Source: Arcticibacter tournemirensis (GTDB lineage: Bacteria; Bacteroidota; Bacteroidia; Sphingobacteriales; Sphingobacteriaceae). Taken from it: 64,000 nt of DNA. The notes below the pieces were generated by a model. It ran no database searches, was not told the DNA's origin, and saw only the letters and a list, made by a program, of their open reading frames with translations. The stretch's first letter is position 1. Every line of letters starts with the position of its first letter. Positions 60,744 to 64,000 of this stretch are shown here, piece by piece. The position numbers and the translations under genes are program-made. Location of the stretch: the NCBI RefSeq assembly GCF_006716645.1, contig NZ_VFPL01000001.1, forward strand, positions 5,084,001 through 5,148,000, given 5' to 3'.

Positions 60744-61258
60744 TGGGAAGGACTATTATTAAAAACATCGTCCGCTTCGCGGTACTAATATTTATCCAGG
60801 CATTCCTCCTGAAGAATATCGGTTTTTATAACCTGGCGACTCCATTTTTATATATCCTCTTTATTCTTCTGCTCCCTTTTGAAACACCTAACTGGCTTCT
60901 GTTTCCAATCGCGTTTCTTACAGGCTTAACCGTAGATGCGTTTTATGATACCGCCGGGATTAATGCAGCTGCTTGCACCGTACTGGCCCTCGTGCGCACT
61001 ATTTTTATAAACATTACTGTTCAAAGACAGGGGTTTGAGAACGAACCTGAGCCAAAACTTGGGATCATGGGATTCCGCTGGTTCTTTTTCTATACGGTAG
61101 TTCTCACACTTTTCCATCATCTTACGCTGATCTTTCTGGAAGCATTTAGTTTTTCTGATTTGAAATACATACTAATTCGCTTCCTTTTATGTTCTCTTTT
61201 TACAGTATTTTTAATTTTAATATCAGAATTTATTTTCTTCCGTAAGAAAGAGCGCTAA
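60743..61258 (+). CDS. mreD: Rod shape-determining protein MreD
   Basis: 171-residue membrane protein with about five hydrophobic helices and few conserved motifs; AFLTGLTVDAFYDTAGINAA is the recognisable segment. Identification rests on hydrophobicity and its place between mreC and mrdA. It ends directly before the mrdA ATG. Confidence 0.9.
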   Translation: MGRTIIKNIVRFAVLIFIQAFLLKNIGFYNLATPFLYILFILLLPFETPNWLLFPIAFLTGLTVDAFYDTAGINAAACTVLALVRTIFINITVQRQGFENEPEPKLGIMGFRWFFFYTVVLTLFHHLTLIFLEAFSFSDLKYILIRFLLCSLFTVFLILISEFIFFRKKER

Positions 61259-63193
61259 ATGAATAGTTTCTTCCCCCGCAGGTATGTTGTACAAGGGATA
61301 TTTATAGTAATAACCGTTATTTTACTGGCTCGCCTGTTCTATATTCAGGTGATAGATAAAAGCTACTTCCTTTCTGCCAATAACAACGTGTTAAGGACGG
61401 TTACTATCTATCCGGCCCGGGGAGTAATATTGGACCGCAGGGGCAAAATACTTGTACAGAACGAACCGGTTTACGACCTTATGGTTGTTCCAAGAGAAGT
61501 AACACCCTTTGACACTCTTGAGTTCTGCAGGTTAATCGGAATTTCCAAGGCCAACTTTACAAAGAAATTCGAAAAGGCAAAAAGCTTCTCCCCTTACCGG
61601 GGCTCGGTTCTCGAAAAACAATTATCTGCAGTTACCTTCGCCAGGTTCCAGGAAAAGCTATTCGAGTTTAAGGGATTCTATATTCAGAAACGATCTGTGA
61701 GACGTTATCCTGACAGCATCGCAGCCCAGTTCCTTGGATATATTAATGAGGTGAATGAGAATGATATCAATAAATCAAACGGCTTTTATAATCCCGGTGA
61801 CTACATCGGCCGAACAGGAGTTGAAAAATCATATGAAGAGGTTTTAAGGGGGCAGCGAGGAGTACAAAAGCTAATGGTCGACGCCTTCAATCGCCCAAAA
61901 GGCCACTATGCTGAGGGGAAATATGACACCCTTGCGTCAACCGGAGATAATCTTATTTCATCACTTGATAAAGACTTGCAGAAATTCGGCGAGCAGCTGA
62001 TGAACAACAAAATTGGCAGCATTGTAGCAATTGAACCGTCGACAGGAGAAATCCTTGCATTTGTCAGCAGTCCATCGTATGACCCTAACCTAATGGTGGG
62101 AAGATATAAGGGAAACAACTACATGCGGCTATTAAACAGCCCGAATAAACCATTGTTTATTCGCCCGATACAGGCCGAGTATCCGCCGGGTTCGATATTT
62201 AAGGTTATTAACGCACTGATCGGTCAGCAGTCGGGAGCTATCAACGCGGGAAGCCAGTTCTTTTGCGGTGGAGGATATCGTTATGGACGCAGGGGACTGA
62301 TGCGCTGTACGCACGTTCATGGCTCTCTTGACCTGGCACAATCTATCCAGTATTCCTGCAATACATATTATGGCTTCGTCTACAACAGGATGATTGATCA
62401 CTCGGGTATGCGTTCGGCAAAGGCCTATCAGAAGTGGTTCGACGCTGTTGCCCGCTTCGGCGTGGGAAGCAAACTAGGAATCGACCTTCCTAACGAACGA
62501 AAAGGCAACCTACCGTCTGTTTCCTTCTATACGCGCCATTTCAGAAGCGACAAATGGACCTCCAGTTACAATATCTCGCTCTCGATCGGGCAGGGAGAAT
62601 TGGGCATTACTCCCTTACAGATGGCAAACGTAGTGGCAGCGGTTGCCAACAGAGGTTTCTTTTACACACCTCATCTTATAAAAGCGTTCGGTGAGAAAAA
62701 AGTGATTAAGGAAGAGTACACCCGCAAGAATAGTGTCGGGGTTGATGCCAGGTACTTTGCTCCGGTTATCGAAGGAATGAGTCGGGTTGTAAATCAACCC
62801 GGCGGTACAGCTTCTTATTCAAGAATTTATGACATTGAAATGTGCGGTAAAACAGGGACAGTACAGAACCCCCACGGCGAGGATCACTCTGTATTTTTCG
62901 CGTTTGCCCCCAGGAATAATCCCAAAATAGCCATTGCAGTGGTTGTAGAGAATGCAGGGTTTGGCGCTACCTGGTCGGCTCCTATTGCAAGCTTAATGGT
63001 CGAAAAATATCTGCGTGACTCTATATCCAGACCGAAAGCCTACGTTGAGCGCCTGCTTAAAGCAAATCTGCTGCCGGGCGCCAAGCCGAAGCCGCGGGCA
63101 ATACAACGCAACACAGGAGATTCCACCGTGCAGAAACTGGAGTTGCAACCCGTTGAAACAATCACACCTAAAGCTGTTTTGAAAGATGAATAA
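61259..63193 (+). CDS. mrdA: Penicillin-binding protein 2, elongation transpeptidase
   Basis: 644-residue class B PBP of the elongasome. N-terminal membrane anchor (about 8-27), pedestal domain beginning YPARGVILDRRGKILVQNEP, then the transpeptidase with the active-site Ser in PPGSIFKVINAL (SxxK), SCN in IQYSCNTYYGF (SxN) and CGKTGTVQNPHG (KTG). A proline-poor C-terminal tail of about 50 residues is basic. It works with RodA, whose gene overlaps the last 8 bases of this one. Confidence 0.96.
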   Translation: MNSFFPRRYVVQGIFIVITVILLARLFYIQVIDKSYFLSANNNVLRTVTIYPARGVILDRRGKILVQNEPVYDLMVVPREVTPFDTLEFCRLIGISKANFTKKFEKAKSFSPYRGSVLEKQLSAVTFARFQEKLFEFKGFYIQKRSVRRYPDSIAAQFLGYINEVNENDINKSNGFYNPGDYIGRTGVEKSYEEVLRGQRGVQKLMVDAFNRPKGHYAEGKYDTLASTGDNLISSLDKDLQKFGEQLMNNKIGSIVAIEPSTGEILAFVSSPSYDPNLMVGRYKGNNYMRLLNSPNKPLFIRPIQAEYPPGSIFKVINALIGQQSGAINAGSQFFCGGGYRYGRRGLMRCTHVHGSLDLAQSIQYSCNTYYGFVYNRMIDHSGMRSAKAYQKWFDAVARFGVGSKLGIDLPNERKGNLPSVSFYTRHFRSDKWTSSYNISLSIGQGELGITPLQMANVVAAVANRGFFYTPHLIKAFGEKKVIKEEYTRKNSVGVDARYFAPVIEGMSRVVNQPGGTASYSRIYDIEMCGKTGTVQNPHGEDHSVFFAFAPRNNPKIAIAVVVENAGFGATWSAPIASLMVEKYLRDSISRPKAYVERLLKANLLPGAKPKPRAIQRNTGDSTVQKLELQPVETITPKAVLKDE

Positions 63194-64000
63194 CCAAAGA
63201 AGCTTCTTTTTCAATATTGATTGGCTCACCATCCTGATTTACCTGGCTCTTTGTGTTATAGGGTGGTTTAATATCCATGCAGCAGTATACGATCCGCTGC
63301 ATCCAAGTATTGTGGATATGAGCACCAATTATGGTAAGCAATTCGTCTTTATCATTACTGCTTTAATACTGGGCCTGGTCATCATCTTACTCGACAGCAA
63401 GTTTTTTAGCACATTTTCTCCTGTCTTTTACGGTATAACTCTTTTGCTGCTGATCACGGTCCTGATCGTAGGGCGCAACGTAGGAGGAAATCAGGCATGG
63501 ATACCTTTGGGTAGCTTCAGATTACAACCATCCGAATTTGCTAAGTTTTCAACCTGCCTCCTTTTAGCACACTATATAAGTTCGACCAACTTAAAGATGG
63601 GCGATCTGAAAATGATCGGAGTGTGTATCATTATCCTATTTATTCCTACCGCTCTAATTATGCTGCAGCCGGATACAGGATCGGCTCTTACATTTACTTC
63701 GCTGGTTTTTGCTTTATACCGGGAGGGGCTTTCAGGTTATATACTGATTATTGGGGCCATACTAATCGTGCTGTTTATTTTGTCGCTGCTTATCAACAAA
63801 TTTATTTTAGTCACCATACTTGTTGCCATTGCAGTAATGGCACTGGCTCTATTCAGGCAGAGCCGAAAATTTGTTGTTCCTATTACGGTCACCACCGTCG
63901 CATGTATTGCTTTTATCTTCAGTGTAAATTTTGCGTACCAGAATATCTTGCAATCACATCAGCGAAATAGGATTGATGTAATTCTGGGAAAGGTTAACGA
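63186..64000 (+). CDS. rodA: Rod shape-determining protein RodA (3'-truncated by window edge)
   Basis: SEDS-family peptidoglycan glycosyltransferase, partner of PBP2. The ATG at 63186 overlaps the mrdA stop (ATGAATAA). The 271 visible residues show repeated hydrophobic helices with family signatures GNQAWIPLGSFRLQPSEFAK and LIMLQPDTGSALTF. The frame stays open to the window end, so the C-terminal part is missing. The short frame at 63623-63970 in another phase is a shadow of this gene. Confidence 0.95.
   Translation, partial: MNNQRSFFFNIDWLTILIYLALCVIGWFNIHAAVYDPLHPSIVDMSTNYGKQFVFIITALILGLVIILLDSKFFSTFSPVFYGITLLLLITVLIVGRNVGGNQAWIPLGSFRLQPSEFAKFSTCLLLAHYISSTNLKMGDLKMIGVCIIILFIPTALIMLQPDTGSALTFTSLVFALYREGLSGYILIIGAILIVLFILSLLINKFILVTILVAIAVMALALFRQSRKFVVPITVTTVACIAFIFSVNFAYQNILQSHQRNRIDVILGKVN

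Noticed and set aside
63623-63970. 115-codon open frame near the right end
   Set aside because: It lies entirely inside rodA in another phase; the rodA frame from 63186 has clear SEDS-family motifs and runs off the window.

Overview
This window looks like chromosomal DNA of a Bacteroidota species, most likely a Pedobacter-like member of the Sphingobacteriaceae (inference). The evidence is a SusC/SusD pair with a hybrid two-component regulator, an ECF sigma factor beside a FecR-type anti-sigma domain, Cys-poor forms of S14 and L36, and upstream sequences matching the Bacteroidetes -7 box TAnnTTTG rather than a sigma70 -10 box. No tRNA, rRNA or CRISPR array was seen.

Layout. 1-3.9 kb: the end of an RND efflux adaptor and a complete RND pump. 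4-12.9 kb: a ThuA-like lipoprotein, lipoamide dehydrogenase, a GNAT-like protein, two exported hydrolases (CocE/S15 and M1 peptidase), a GIN-domain protein and a DUF2490 protein. 13-17.5 kb: E2 (with two lipoyl domains) and E1 of 2-oxoglutarate dehydrogenase; the E3 gene lies 7 kb away on the same strand. 17.6-23 kb: a divergent cryptochrome-DASH-like protein, a CBS protein, a small [2Fe-2S] protein, a TIGR01777 epimerase overlapping a CPD photolyase, and a nucleotidyltransferase. 23.1-38.2 kb: an uninterrupted minus-strand S10-spc-alpha ribosomal cluster, rplC to rplQ, with secY, map, infA and rpoA. Two of its genes, rpmJ and rpmD, are very short.

38.2-40.3 kb: the S10-side promoter is followed by an 11-bp-period repeat array split by an IS3-family element; rpsJ, which usually precedes rplC, is absent. 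40.3-42.2 kb: a PfpI/DJ-1 protein, purN and a small lipoprotein. 42.3-54.5 kb: a compact fructan utilization locus. Its MFS sugar transporter, fructokinase, SusC, SusD and secreted GH32 are transcribed leftward, and a hybrid sensor with a periplasmic sugar-binding domain is transcribed rightward. Together they would bind, import and cut fructan, carry fructose across the inner membrane and phosphorylate it. 54.5-56.8 kb: an ECF sigma factor followed by an odd protein in which a FecR-type anti-sigma domain is joined to a predicted seven-bladed propeller with no visible membrane segment. 57.2-64 kb: purH, then the rod-shape cluster mreB-mreC-mreD-mrdA-rodA, with rodA running off the end.

Non-coding signals are frequent: intergenic inverted repeats made of stuttered short words (inside the ribosomal and mre clusters and around odhB/odhA), strong bidirectional hairpin terminators, and several candidate -7 boxes. 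The items most worth a second look are the anti-sigma/propeller fusion, the phased array upstream of the ribosomal promoter, the cryptochrome-like protein with an altered FAD pocket, and the RGG-rich tail on S3.
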